Shown here one piece after another: positions 43,246 to 51,043 of a DNA stretch of 64,000 nucleotides (the stretch's first letter is position 1; each line of letters starts with the position of its first letter). The translations under genes were made by a program, and so were the position numbers. The stretch covers positions 1 through 64,000 of the forward strand of contig NZ_JAAGLU010000035.1 in assembly GCF_010550245.1 (NCBI RefSeq), written 5' to 3'. The DNA is from Streptomyces sp. SID12501. Lineage in GTDB: Bacteria > Actinomycetota > Actinomycetes > Streptomycetales > Streptomycetaceae. Below the pieces are notes generated by a model. That model searched no databases. It was not told where the DNA came from and was given only the letters and a program-made list of their open reading frames with translations.

Positions 43246-44082
43246 ATGACGACACTTGCACATGATCGCTATTGCGATGAAATCGCCCACCAGGTCGGAC
43301 AGTTGAGGGCGGTGGTGACCTCCGGCGCCGATCTGTCCGCGACCGTGCCCACCTGCCCGGACTGGTCGCTGGAGCAGCTCGTACGGCATACCGGGGGTGC
43401 CCTGCGCTGGGTGGAACTGCTGGTACGCACGCGGGCCGAGGCGGATGTCGAGGAGGACCAGGTACCGCTGAGCGGCGGCCCGGAGCAGACGGGCGACCCG
43501 GCCGCGCTGGACGCCTGGCTCGCCGAGACCGGTGAGCTTCTGGTCGGCACCCTGCGTGAGGCCGGGCCCGACGCCAAGGTGTGGTCGTGGGCCGAGATCC
43601 ACGACTCTGGGTTCTGGGCGCGCCGGATGGCTCATGAGGTCACCGTCCACCGCGCGGACGCGACGCTGACCGCCGGGCTGCCGTACGAGGTCGCGGCCGA
43701 CATCGCCGCCGACGCGATCGACGAGTGGCTGCAGATCGTCGAGTTCGCGCAGCGGGCCGATCCGGCCGACCCGGCGAACGAACTGCGCGGGCCGGGCCGC
43801 AGCATCCATCTTCACGCCACGGACAGCGCCGCGGAGTTGAACGCCGAGCGAAGCGAGATGGGGGTCCCCCCGCCCGAAGGGTGGGGGAGGCTGATCGAGC
43901 TCGCCGAGGAGGGCCTCGTCTGGCGGCGTGGCCATGAGAAGGCGACGGTGGCCCTGCGCGGCCCGCTCACCGACGTCATGCTCGCCTTCTACCGCCGACT
44001 GCCGCTGGACAGCCCGCGGTTGGAGATCCTCGGGGACCGGGAGCTGCTGGAGTTCTGGCTGGCGCGGGCCACCTTCGGGTGA
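43246..44082 (+). CDS. Maleylpyruvate isomerase family / DinB-like mycothiol-dependent protein
   Basis: 278 aa. N-terminal DinB-like four-helix metal-binding domain: TVPTCPDWSLEQLVRHTGGA (conserved CPDW, LVRH) and RRMAHEVTVHRADA, which holds the HxxxH metal ligands. These proteins use mycothiol in actinobacteria; the reaction here is unknown. A palindromic short repeat element lies in frame at about residues 202-216 (43847-43892). TAGTGT (43233-43238) seven bases before ATG 43246 suggests leaderless translation. It follows thiQ by 25 bases, but a functional link to thiamine is not evident. Confidence 0.8.
   Translation: MTTLAHDRYCDEIAHQVGQLRAVVTSGADLSATVPTCPDWSLEQLVRHTGGALRWVELLVRTRAEADVEEDQVPLSGGPEQTGDPAALDAWLAETGELLVGTLREAGPDAKVWSWAEIHDSGFWARRMAHEVTVHRADATLTAGLPYEVAADIAADAIDEWLQIVEFAQRADPADPANELRGPGRSIHLHATDSAAELNAERSEMGVPPPEGWGRLIELAEEGLVWRRGHEKATVALRGPLTDVMLAFYRRLPLDSPRLEILGDRELLEFWLARATFG
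43847..43892 (+). repeat. Short palindromic repeat element within a coding region
   Basis: From GAGCGAAGCGAG through TGGGGGTCCCCCC to GGGTGGGGGAGG; contains GGGGGTCCCCC-type palindromes. Elements of this type recur between Streptomyces genes (recalled). Here it keeps the frame open, encoding ERSEMGVPPPEGWGR. Confidence 0.6.
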
Positions 44083-44124
44083 CGCACGGCACGTGACCGG
44101 TGACCGGTGTCCGGTGACAGCGGA

Positions 44125-44156
44125 GTGGCCCGCCCCCTGATCCGGGGACGGGCCAC
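44125..44156. terminator. Terminator between convergent genes
   Basis: GTGGCCCG (44125-44132) pairs with CGGGCCAC (44149-44156) and CCCC with GGGG inside. It serves the gene at 43246 and/or the surface protein on the minus strand. A run of GTGACCGG-like repeats (44094-44116) precedes it. Confidence 0.82.
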
Positions 44157-44200
44157 AACGTACAGCCGGGTGCGGTACTGCGGGTACGGCGAGCCGAACG

Positions 44201-44887
44201 TCAGCTGTTGCTGGACGTCCCACGGCGACGCATGCCGAAGAAGACGGCGCCGCCGCCGACGGCGACCAGGGCAGCCGCGATACCGGCGATCACGCCGGTG
44301 TTCGAGCTGGCGCCGGTCTCGGCGAGGTTGGAGCTGCCGCCCGCAGGCGTCGGAACGCTGCTCGCAGGAGCGCCCGGGGTGCTCTCGGAGGCCGACGGAG
44401 TCGGGGTGGCGGACTCCTCGGGCTCCGAAGCCGACGGAGTCGGGGTGGCGGACTCCTCCGGCTGCGAAGCGGACGGGGTCGGCGTCGGAGTCGGGGTCGA
44501 CTCCGGCGTGCAGGCCTCGTCCGGAGTGTTCACGCCCGACGCGATGTCCTCGTCGACCTGCTTGCCGGCCTTGACGTGAACGCGGTACGTCGTGTTCGGC
44601 GCCCAGTCCTCCGCGAAGTCGACGGTGACGCCCTCGCGGCTGCCCACGACCTCCTGGGTGCCGATGAGCTTTTCGCCCAGGAAGACGGTGACCGTGGCGG
44701 GGGTGCCCGACGGGTCCTTGTCGGTGACGCTGATGACGCCCTTTTCGCCGTCGCACTTGGCGACGGCGGAGAACTCACTGATGTTGCAGGCGAACGCGGT
44801 GCCCGCGACGCCCAGCGCGAGCGCGGCCGAGGCGGAGGCAACACCGAGAATGCGCACGGAACGCGCGGTACGGAGAGATATGGACAC
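44201..44887 (-). CDS. Sortase-anchored surface protein (LAETG)
   Basis: 228 aa secreted protein. Signal peptide (about 1-34, ending in GTAFA), a globular domain of about 95 residues with two cysteines plus one later, a Ser/Thr/Pro/Glu linker with three PEESATPTPSASE-type repeats, then LAETG near residue 192, a hydrophobic helix and a basic tail RRRG. LAXTG is the motif of class E sortases in Streptomyces (established), so the protein is probably linked to the cell wall. GTG 44887 follows AAGGG. Function of the globular domain unknown. Confidence 0.88.
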   Translation of the reverse strand: MSISLRTARSVRILGVASASAALALGVAGTAFACNISEFSAVAKCDGEKGVISVTDKDPSGTPATVTVFLGEKLIGTQEVVGSREGVTVDFAEDWAPNTTYRVHVKAGKQVDEDIASGVNTPDEACTPESTPTPTPTPSASQPEESATPTPSASEPEESATPTPSASESTPGAPASSVPTPAGGSSNLAETGASSNTGVIAGIAAALVAVGGGAVFFGMRRRGTSSNS

Positions 44888-45039
44888 GGTTGCCCTTCAC
44901 GGGGTGCACAACTGAGGGGGGTGGTGGGGGCGAAGAGACCTCATCACCTCATCACCCCCTGGAGTCTCACAGGTTTATAAGCGCAGCATAAGAACTGTCA
45001 ATGTGTATGCAGGCTCCAGGCATTTGTTTTGCCTACCCG

Positions 45040-46161
45040 TTAACCAGCGAGGCGTTTCAAAGCCTCCGGAGCGTCCTCAATCCGGTCGACCAGGGCGATT
45101 CTGTCCTCCATCGCCCGCGCCCGCGCCAGCGACTGGAGCAACGGCCAGGCGGGCAGCCGCTCGGTCCAGTGGGCGCGGTCCACCAGCACCATGGGTGTTG
45201 GCTCGCCACGCGACTCGTAGTAGTTCGGGGTCGCGTTGTCGAAGATCTCCTGTACGGTCCCGGCGGCGCCCGGCAGGAAGACGATCCCCGAGTTCGAGCG
45301 GGCCAGCAGCCCGTCCTCGCGGGTGGCGTTGGCGAAGTACTTGGCGATGTGCGAGGCGAAGGCGTTCGGCGGCTCGTGCCCGTAGAACCAGGTCGGGATG
45401 CCCACCGAGCCGGCCCCTTCGGGCCAGCGGGCGCGGACCTCGAAGGCGGCGCGCGCCCAGTCGGTGATCGAGGGCGTGAACGAGGGTGCCCCGGCTAGGA
45501 GTTCGCATGCCTCGTCGAGCATGGTGTCGTCGAACGGGGCCGCGTACGCGCCGAGGTTCGCCGCCTCCATCGCGCCCGGACCGCCGCCCGTCGCCACCGT
45601 GAACCCGGCGCGGGTCAGCTCGCGCCCCAGGCGTGCGGCACCGGCGTACGCCTGCGTACCGCGTGCCATCGCGTGACCCCCCATCACTCCTACGACCTGT
45701 GTCGCGCGCAGGAGTTCGTCGAGGGCGTCGGAGACGGCGTCGTCGTGGACGGAGCGCAGCATCGAGGCGAAGATGTCGCCGTCGGCCTTCGTACGCTGGA
45801 ACCAGGCGTACCCGAGGGCGTCGGGTGTCCCCTCGTAGCCCTTGTCGAGCCCGGCGAACAACTCGTCCGGCGCGTAGAGATGGCCGCGGTACGGGTTGAC
45901 GGGCAGGTCCGGGAGGGGCGGGAAGACCAGGGCGCCGTCCGCGCGGACCTTCGCCGTCGCGTCCGGGCGCATCGGGCAGCCGAGGAAGACGGCGCCCGCG
46001 GTGTCGCTGGTCAGCAACTCCTTCGTACGGTCCGTCAGATCGACGGCCTGGACGCGGAATCCGGCGAGGGTGCCGCGAGCCGAGACGGTCGCGTCGAACT
46101 CCTGGAGGGTCTCGATCTCACGGTCGTCGTGGTGGGCCGCATGGGCGGGGCTCGTCTGCAC
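45040..46161 (-). CDS. LOG family nucleotide-binding protein
   Basis: 373 aa Rossmann-fold protein of the LOG (lysine-decarboxylase-like) family. Both conserved motifs are present: ATGGGPGAMEAANLGA (GGGxGxM) and FLPGAAGTVQEIF (PGGxGTxxE with Ala for the second Gly). Relatives cleave cytokinin riboside 5'-monophosphate or act as nucleotide 5'-monophosphate phosphoribohydrolases; the extra ~140 N-terminal residues place this in the longer subgroup, and activity is unproven. The start is GTG 46161 with a weak RBS. Confidence 0.82.
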   Translation of the reverse strand: MQTSPAHAAHHDDREIETLQEFDATVSARGTLAGFRVQAVDLTDRTKELLTSDTAGAVFLGCPMRPDATAKVRADGALVFPPLPDLPVNPYRGHLYAPDELFAGLDKGYEGTPDALGYAWFQRTKADGDIFASMLRSVHDDAVSDALDELLRATQVVGVMGGHAMARGTQAYAGAARLGRELTRAGFTVATGGGPGAMEAANLGAYAAPFDDTMLDEACELLAGAPSFTPSITDWARAAFEVRARWPEGAGSVGIPTWFYGHEPPNAFASHIAKYFANATREDGLLARSNSGIVFLPGAAGTVQEIFDNATPNYYESRGEPTPMVLVDRAHWTERLPAWPLLQSLARARAMEDRIALVDRIEDAPEALKRLAG

Positions 46162-46185
46162 CCGCCCATGTAAGCACGGTCCGTG

Positions 46186-46599
46186 TCAGCTCTGGACGGC
46201 CGCCGGGTCCATCCACATGACCTCCCAGGTGTGCCCGTCGAGGTCGTCGAACGCGCGGCCGTACATCTGGCCGAAGTCCTGCGCCTCACGCGGCTCGGTG
46301 CCGCCGGCGGCGAGCGCACCGTCGACCAGTTCGTCGACCTTCGCGCGGCTCTCGGCGCTCAGACAGATGAGGACCTCGCTGGTCTTCGTCGAGTCCGCGA
46401 TCTCCTTCTTCGTGAAGTCGGAGTAGCGCGGCTTGCTCAGCAGCATCGCGATGATGGTCTCGCTGATCACGACACAGGCGCAGTCGTCGGTCGTGAACTG
46501 CGGGTTGATCGTGTACCCGAGCTCGGTGAAGAACTTCTTCGAGGCGTCGACATCGTTGACGGCCAGGTTCACGAAGATCATCTGCTGGTACTCGCTCAT
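46186..46599 (-). CDS. VOC family protein (glyoxalase/bleomycin-resistance fold)
   Basis: 137 aa, two beta-alpha-beta modules: IFVNLAVNDVDASKKFFTEL and YGRAFDDLDGHTWEVMWMDP. It resembles the PhnB-like VOC subgroup. Metal ligands are not all obvious, so the enzymatic activity is unknown. ATG 46599 follows GGGAGAG. It lies 24 bases upstream of the LOG gene on the same strand, possibly co-transcribed. Confidence 0.85.
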   Translation of the reverse strand: MSEYQQMIFVNLAVNDVDASKKFFTELGYTINPQFTTDDCACVVISETIIAMLLSKPRYSDFTKKEIADSTKTSEVLICLSAESRAKVDELVDGALAAGGTEPREAQDFGQMYGRAFDDLDGHTWEVMWMDPAAVQS

Positions 46600-46742
46600 G
46601 AGGGTCTCTCCCGTCGGTGTGGTGCTGTTCGGTGGGGTAGACCCGGAGGCCGGGCGGAACTCATCGGTGGATGCGGAACTTGTTCGTACGGGTTTCCGGA
46701 CGGGCTTTCCCAGGGGTTCTGATCCGGGATTCTGTCCGGGGT

Positions 46743-47981
46743 TCAGGCGGTCAGCGGCAGCGCCGCCAGCTCCGCGACCAGGAAGGTCAGCGGGGCGAAC
46801 AGGGCGAGGAGGGCGGCAGCGCGGAGGCCGGCGGCGGTCCGCAGTGTCGTGGCCGGTGCGCCCAGCCGGACCAGGGCCGCGGTGGTGTCCGCGCGGGCGC
46901 GGCGGGCCTCGGCGGCGGCCGTGAGCAGCGTGGCGACGGCGCAGCCCACCACGACCAGGGCGCCCAGGGTGGTGAGGGGGCCGAGGGACGGGTCGTCGGC
47001 GTCGTACAGCACGATCATGGCGTACGCGCCCGACGCCACCGCGCAGACGACGCCCAGCGGGCGGCCGATACGGGTCGCCTCCTGCATGAGGACGCGGCCG
47101 GCGAGGAGGCGGAGGGCGCCGGGGCGGACGGCCTGGAGCAGGCGTCCGCAGAGGTGGGTGAGGCCGGGTCCGGCCAGGGCGAGGCCCAGTGCGGTGAGGG
47201 CCCAGCCGACGAGTACGGCGGCGGGGCTGCCGGTGGCTCCGCCGGGCATGGCGAGGCGGGTGTGGGGGGCGCGGGCGGCGTAGGCCTCCACGGCGAGGCC
47301 GGCTGCCAGCACGGCGATGCCCCAGGGGAGATCCCGGGGAGGCAGGTGGAGGGAGGGGAGGCCGGGTTCCTGGACGGGGGTTTCAGAGGGGCCCGGGGTT
47401 GGTTCCGCGGGCTGGGACGCGCTGCCCGGCGCTGACGGGGTGCCGCCTGCGCCCGCGGTTCGGCGACGGGTGTCCCGGGGCCGCAGGACCAGGGCGGCCG
47501 CGATCGACGCCGCCACCGGTACCAGGGTCAGCAGGGTCAGGGCGGCCGGGAGGGGGAGGGGGTGGTCGGCGGCCAGGAAGTCCGCCGCGTCGCCGTCGAA
47601 CGGCATGCCCGTCAGGTCGCCCCGCAGATGGAGGAAGAACAGCAGGGCCAGCATCGAACCCAGGGTGCAGGACAGGGCCGTTGTCGTGGCCGAGACGGCC
47701 ATCAGGCGGCCCGGGCCCAGGCCGATCGCCGACAGGCCGGGGCGCGGTTTCGTGCCGGGGTCCGTGCGGGCCACCGTCACCGCGAAATAGACCGTGGCCG
47801 CCAGGGGAGCCACGCACCAGGCCAGGCGCAGGGCCGAGCCGCCGGGGGTGTCCTGGTGGGCGAGGGCGTGTCCCAGGGTGCCCAGGAGGAGGAACCCCGT
47901 GGCCGCCGACGCCGCCGCGACCAGCAGCCGGCGAAGCTGGACGCCCGGGTGGGCGCCGCGGGCTAGACGGAGAGCGAGCAC
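46743..47981 (-). CDS. ABC transporter membrane subunit
   Basis: 412 aa, about nine hydrophobic segments in two groups (about 15-170 and 220-410) separated by a Pro/Ser/Thr-rich loop (about 175-215). It is roughly half the length of a typical FtsX-like MacB permease and no large extracytoplasmic domain is evident. GTG 47981 overlaps the ATPase gene by 19 bases, so the two are coupled. Substrate unknown; the pair probably exports or acts in envelope functions. Confidence 0.75.
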   Translation of the reverse strand: MLALRLARGAHPGVQLRRLLVAAASAATGFLLLGTLGHALAHQDTPGGSALRLAWCVAPLAATVYFAVTVARTDPGTKPRPGLSAIGLGPGRLMAVSATTTALSCTLGSMLALLFFLHLRGDLTGMPFDGDAADFLAADHPLPLPAALTLLTLVPVAASIAAALVLRPRDTRRRTAGAGGTPSAPGSASQPAEPTPGPSETPVQEPGLPSLHLPPRDLPWGIAVLAAGLAVEAYAARAPHTRLAMPGGATGSPAAVLVGWALTALGLALAGPGLTHLCGRLLQAVRPGALRLLAGRVLMQEATRIGRPLGVVCAVASGAYAMIVLYDADDPSLGPLTTLGALVVVGCAVATLLTAAAEARRARADTTAALVRLGAPATTLRTAAGLRAAALLALFAPLTFLVAELAALPLTA

Positions 47982-48733
47982 GCGGCCCGGCCTTCCGCGT
48001 CGGTCCCGGTCCCAGTCCCGGACCCGGTCTCGGCGACCTGGGGCAGGTGGACGGTGTTCACGCGCCGTCCGTCGAGCAGTGAGACCGTGCGGTCCGCCAG
48101 CGCCGCCGTGTCCGCGTCATGCGTTGCGAGGACCACCGTGATGCCGTGCGAGCGGGCCGCTGTCGTCAGCGTCCGCAGTACCTGGGCCCGGTCCGCCCGG
48201 TAGAGGGGTGCCGTCGGTTCGTCCGCGAAGAGGACCGTGGGCGCCGGGGCCAGTGCCCGTGCGATCGAGACGCGCTGACGTTCGGACTGACGCAGTTCGT
48301 ACGGGCGTTTGCGGGCCAGGCCGCCGATGTCCAGGCGCTCCAGCCACTCCAGGGCCGCCGTCTTGGCGCGCCGGCGGCTGGTGCCGCGCAGCATGAGGGG
48401 CAGGGCCGCGTTCTCCCAGACGTTCAGTTCCGGTACGAGGACGGGCGCCGGGTCGATCCAGCCGAACCGGTCGCGGCGCAGCCGTTCACGGGCGAGCGGG
48501 CCCATCGTGTGCACGGGCACGCTGTTGAACCAGACCTCGCCGCGCAGTGGACGTACCAGGCCCGAGAGGCAGCGCAGCAAGGTCGTCTTGCCGCTGCCGC
48601 GCGGGCCGCTGACGGCGAGGATCTCGCCCTCCCGGACACCGAGCGAGACGCCGCTCAGCGCGGGCGAGCCGTCGTTGTGCTGGAAGTGCAGGGCGCGTGC
48701 CCAGAGCACGTCGTTGTCCGGCGGGGCCACCAT
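47963..48733 (-). CDS. ABC transporter ATPase with degenerate signature
   Basis: 256 aa MacB/LolD-type ATPase. Walker A SGPRGSGKTTLLRCLSG (about 42-58), Walker B TVLFADEPTAP, H-loop VLATHDADTAALAD. The signature reads ELRQSERQRVSIARAL instead of LSGGxxQR, losing both glycines that contact ATP. ATG 48733 is preferred to GTG 48742 because GAGG lies eight bases upstream. It is the first gene of a two-gene ABC unit. Activity may be impaired or specialised. Confidence 0.85.
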   Translation of the reverse strand: MVAPPDNDVLWARALHFQHNDGSPALSGVSLGVREGEILAVSGPRGSGKTTLLRCLSGLVRPLRGEVWFNSVPVHTMGPLARERLRRDRFGWIDPAPVLVPELNVWENAALPLMLRGTSRRRAKTAALEWLERLDIGGLARKRPYELRQSERQRVSIARALAPAPTVLFADEPTAPLYRADRAQVLRTLTTAARSHGITVVLATHDADTAALADRTVSLLDGRRVNTVHLPQVAETGSGTGTGTDAEGRAACSLSV

Positions 48734-48832
48734 CGCGTACACCTCGTTCTGGTCCGTTGTGCCTTGCAGTCCCCCGTGCGGGGGAACGAGAGCAGGGCCG
48801 ATCGGTTACCAGGCACGCTAAAGATCCTGGGC

Positions 48833-48866
48833 GTGCACCCCGGACAGCACGCGGCCCGGGGTGCAC
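48833..48866 (-). terminator. Terminator of the aminotransferase operon
   Basis: GTGCACCCCGG (48833-48843) pairs perfectly with CCGGGGTGCAC (48856-48866); lies downstream of the minus-strand aminotransferase stop. A smaller hairpin GTCCCCC/GGGGGAAC is at 48769-48787. Confidence 0.8.
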
Positions 48867-48932
48867 CCTTCTCACTTGTATGGGTGCAACACCGGGCCGT
48901 GACGAGCGGCTGAACCGCGCAGCCGCCGGAGG

Positions 48933-50321
48933 CTACAGCTTCGTCCACGCCTCCGTCAGGGTCGCGCGCAGGATCTGCTCGATCTCGTCGAACGTCTCCT
49001 GGGTCGAGATCAGCGGCGGGGCGAGCTGGACGACCGGGTCGCCGCGGTCGTCGGCACGGCAGTACAGGCCGTTCTCGAAGAGGGCCTTGGAGAGGAAGCC
49101 GTAGAGGATACGTTCCGTCTCCTCCGCGTCGAAGGACTCCTTGGTCGCCTTGTCCTTGACCAGCTCGATGCCGTAGAAGAAGCCGTTTCCGCGGACGTCA
49201 CCGACGATCGGCAGGTCGTGCAGCTTCTCCAGGGTCGAGCGGAACGCGCCCTCGTTGTCCAGCACATGTTGGTTGAGGCCCTCGCGCTCGAACAGGTCGA
49301 GGTTGGCCAGGCCGACCGCCGCCGACACCGGGTGACCGCCGAAGGTGTAGCCGTGCAGGAAGGTGTTGTCGCCCTTGTAGAACGGCTCGGCCAGCCGGTC
49401 CGAGATGATGCACGCGCCGATCGGGGAGTAGCCCGAGGTCATGCCCTTGGCGCAGGTGATCATGTCCGGCACGTAGTCGAACTTGTCGCAGGCGAACATC
49501 GTGCCGAGGCGACCGAAGGCGCAGATGACCTCGTCCGAGACGAGCAGGACGTCGTGGCGGTCGCAGATCTCGCGGACCCGCTGGAAGTAGCCCGGCGGGG
49601 GCGGGAAGCAGCCGCCCGCGTTCTGGACCGGCTCCAGGAAGACGGCGGCGACCGTGTCCGCGCCCTCGAAGAGGATCTCCTGCTCGATCTGGTCGGCGGC
49701 CCAGCGGCCGTAGGCCTCCGGGTCGTCGCCGAAGAGCGGGGCGCGGTAGATGTTGGTGTTCGGGACCTTGTGGGCGCCCGGGACCAGCGGCTCGAAGGGG
49801 GCCTTCAGGGCCGGCAGGCCGGTGATGGACAGGGCGCCCTGCGGGGTGCCGTGGTAGGCGACCGCGCGTGAGATGACCTTGTACTTGGTGGGCTTGCCAA
49901 CCAGCTTGAAGTACTGCTTGGCGAGCTTCCAGGCGGTCTCGACGGCCTCGCCGCCGCCGGTGGTGAAGAAGACCTTGTTGAGGTCACCGGGCGCGTAGTT
50001 CGCCAGACGTTCCGCCAGCTCCACCGCCTTCGGGTGGGCGTACGACCACACCGGGAAGAACGCCAGCTCCTGCGCCTGCTTGAAGGCGGCCTCGGCGAGC
50101 TCGACGCGGCCGTGACCGGCCTGGACCACGAACAGCCCCGCCAGACCGTCGAGGTAGCGCCGGCCCTTGTCGTCGTAGATGTAGGTGCCCTCACCCCGGA
50201 CGATCGTCGGGACGGGCGCGTTCTCGTACGAGGACATGCGGGTGAAGTGCATCCACAGGTGGTCGTACGCGGTGCGGCTGAGGTCCTTGGGGCTGGAGCT
50301 GGGGCTGTCGGTGGTCGTCAC
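48933..50321 (-). CDS. Class III aminotransferase (polyamine/GABA type)
   Basis: 462 aa PLP-dependent transaminase. Seen: KVFFTTGGGEAVETAWKLAK, AYHGTPQGALSITG, LLVSDEVICAFGRLG (PLP-contacting Asp), ITCAKGMTSGYSPIGA with the Schiff-base Lys. Likely donors are putrescine, other omega-amines or GABA/beta-alanine. GTG 50321 follows GGGGAA and starts just after the regulator's stop; GTG 50339 lies inside the regulator. Together with the divergent aldehyde dehydrogenase it would carry an amine through aldehyde to acid. In S. coelicolor the equivalent locus is linked to polyamine use (recalled). Confidence 0.88.
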   Translation of the reverse strand: MTTTDSPSSSPKDLSRTAYDHLWMHFTRMSSYENAPVPTIVRGEGTYIYDDKGRRYLDGLAGLFVVQAGHGRVELAEAAFKQAQELAFFPVWSYAHPKAVELAERLANYAPGDLNKVFFTTGGGEAVETAWKLAKQYFKLVGKPTKYKVISRAVAYHGTPQGALSITGLPALKAPFEPLVPGAHKVPNTNIYRAPLFGDDPEAYGRWAADQIEQEILFEGADTVAAVFLEPVQNAGGCFPPPPGYFQRVREICDRHDVLLVSDEVICAFGRLGTMFACDKFDYVPDMITCAKGMTSGYSPIGACIISDRLAEPFYKGDNTFLHGYTFGGHPVSAAVGLANLDLFEREGLNQHVLDNEGAFRSTLEKLHDLPIVGDVRGNGFFYGIELVKDKATKESFDAEETERILYGFLSKALFENGLYCRADDRGDPVVQLAPPLISTQETFDEIEQILRATLTEAWTKL

Positions 50322-50323
50322 GG

Positions 50324-50839
50324 TTATCGGGTTCCCCACATGTAGGTCTGCTTCTTGAGCTTGAGGTAGACGAAGCTTTCGGTGGAGCGCACGCCGGGCA
50401 GGGCCCGTATGCGTTTGTTGATGACGTCCAGCAGGTGGTCGTCGTCCTCGCAGACGATCTCGGCGAGGATGTCGAAGGAGCCCGCGGTCATCACCACGTA
50501 CTCGACTTCTTGCATGGCGCTCAGCCCGTCGGCCACGGGGTCCAGGTCGCCGTCGACGTTGACGCCGACCATCGCCTGTCTGCGGAAACCCACGGTGAGC
50601 GGGTCCGTGACGGCGACGATCTGCATCACGCCCTGGTCGAGCAGCTTCTGGACGCGCTGGCGGACGGCCGCCTCGGAGAGGCCCACCGCCTTGCCGATCG
50701 CCGCGTAGGGCCGGCGGCCGTCCTCCTGGAGCTGTTCGATGATGGCGAGGGAGACGGCGTCCAGCTGGGGAGTGCCGTTCCTGGACTCGCGGGAGTCCCT
50801 GTGCTCTGCGCTTCGACTTGCCACGCGCTCACTGTGCAC
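50324..50839 (-). CDS. Lrp/AsnC family regulator
   Basis: 171 aa. N-terminal helix-turn-helix LDAVSLAIIEQLQEDGRRPY and AIGKAVGLSEAAVRQRVQKL, and a C-terminal RAM ligand domain with VEYVVMTAGSFDILAEIVCE. GTG 50839 is the best of several candidate starts (GTG 50824 also possible), none with a strong RBS. It is co-transcribed with the aminotransferase and diverges from the aldehyde dehydrogenase; three imperfect repeats in the shared promoter region are likely targets. Confidence 0.9.
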   Translation of the reverse strand: MHSERVASRSAEHRDSRESRNGTPQLDAVSLAIIEQLQEDGRRPYAAIGKAVGLSEAAVRQRVQKLLDQGVMQIVAVTDPLTVGFRRQAMVGVNVDGDLDPVADGLSAMQEVEYVVMTAGSFDILAEIVCEDDDHLLDVINKRIRALPGVRSTESFVYLKLKKQTYMWGTR

Positions 50840-50972
50840 GAGGAGTCGACGGTTTCGCAAGGCTCGATCGATGAAATTCGTTGTTCATGGACGCCTGTCT
50901 TGCGGATTTCGCAGCTTGAGGGGGATCGGGGGTGTTGAAAACGTCGGACTGCGGAATAGGGTGGGTGTCTCA

Positions 50973-51030
50973 GTCAATGGACACCGAGTCGATCGACACC
51001 TCAGTCACCTGAGTCAACCGACACCGAATC
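50973..51030. promoter_or_regulatory. Three imperfect direct repeats in the divergent polyamine promoter region
   Basis: Copies of GTCAAtgGACACCGAGTC at 50973-50990, 50988-51006 (weaker) and 51013-51030. Copies one and three start 40 bases apart, about four helical turns, as expected for an Lrp-type octamer. Inferred target of the adjacent regulator. Confidence 0.5.
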
Positions 51031-51043
51031 TGGAGGGCCGGCA

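Noticed and set aside
51004..51030. GTCAC-n6-CAACC-n6-GAATC as a third GlnR box
   Set aside because: Only the first element fits; the direct-repeat reading explains this stretch better.
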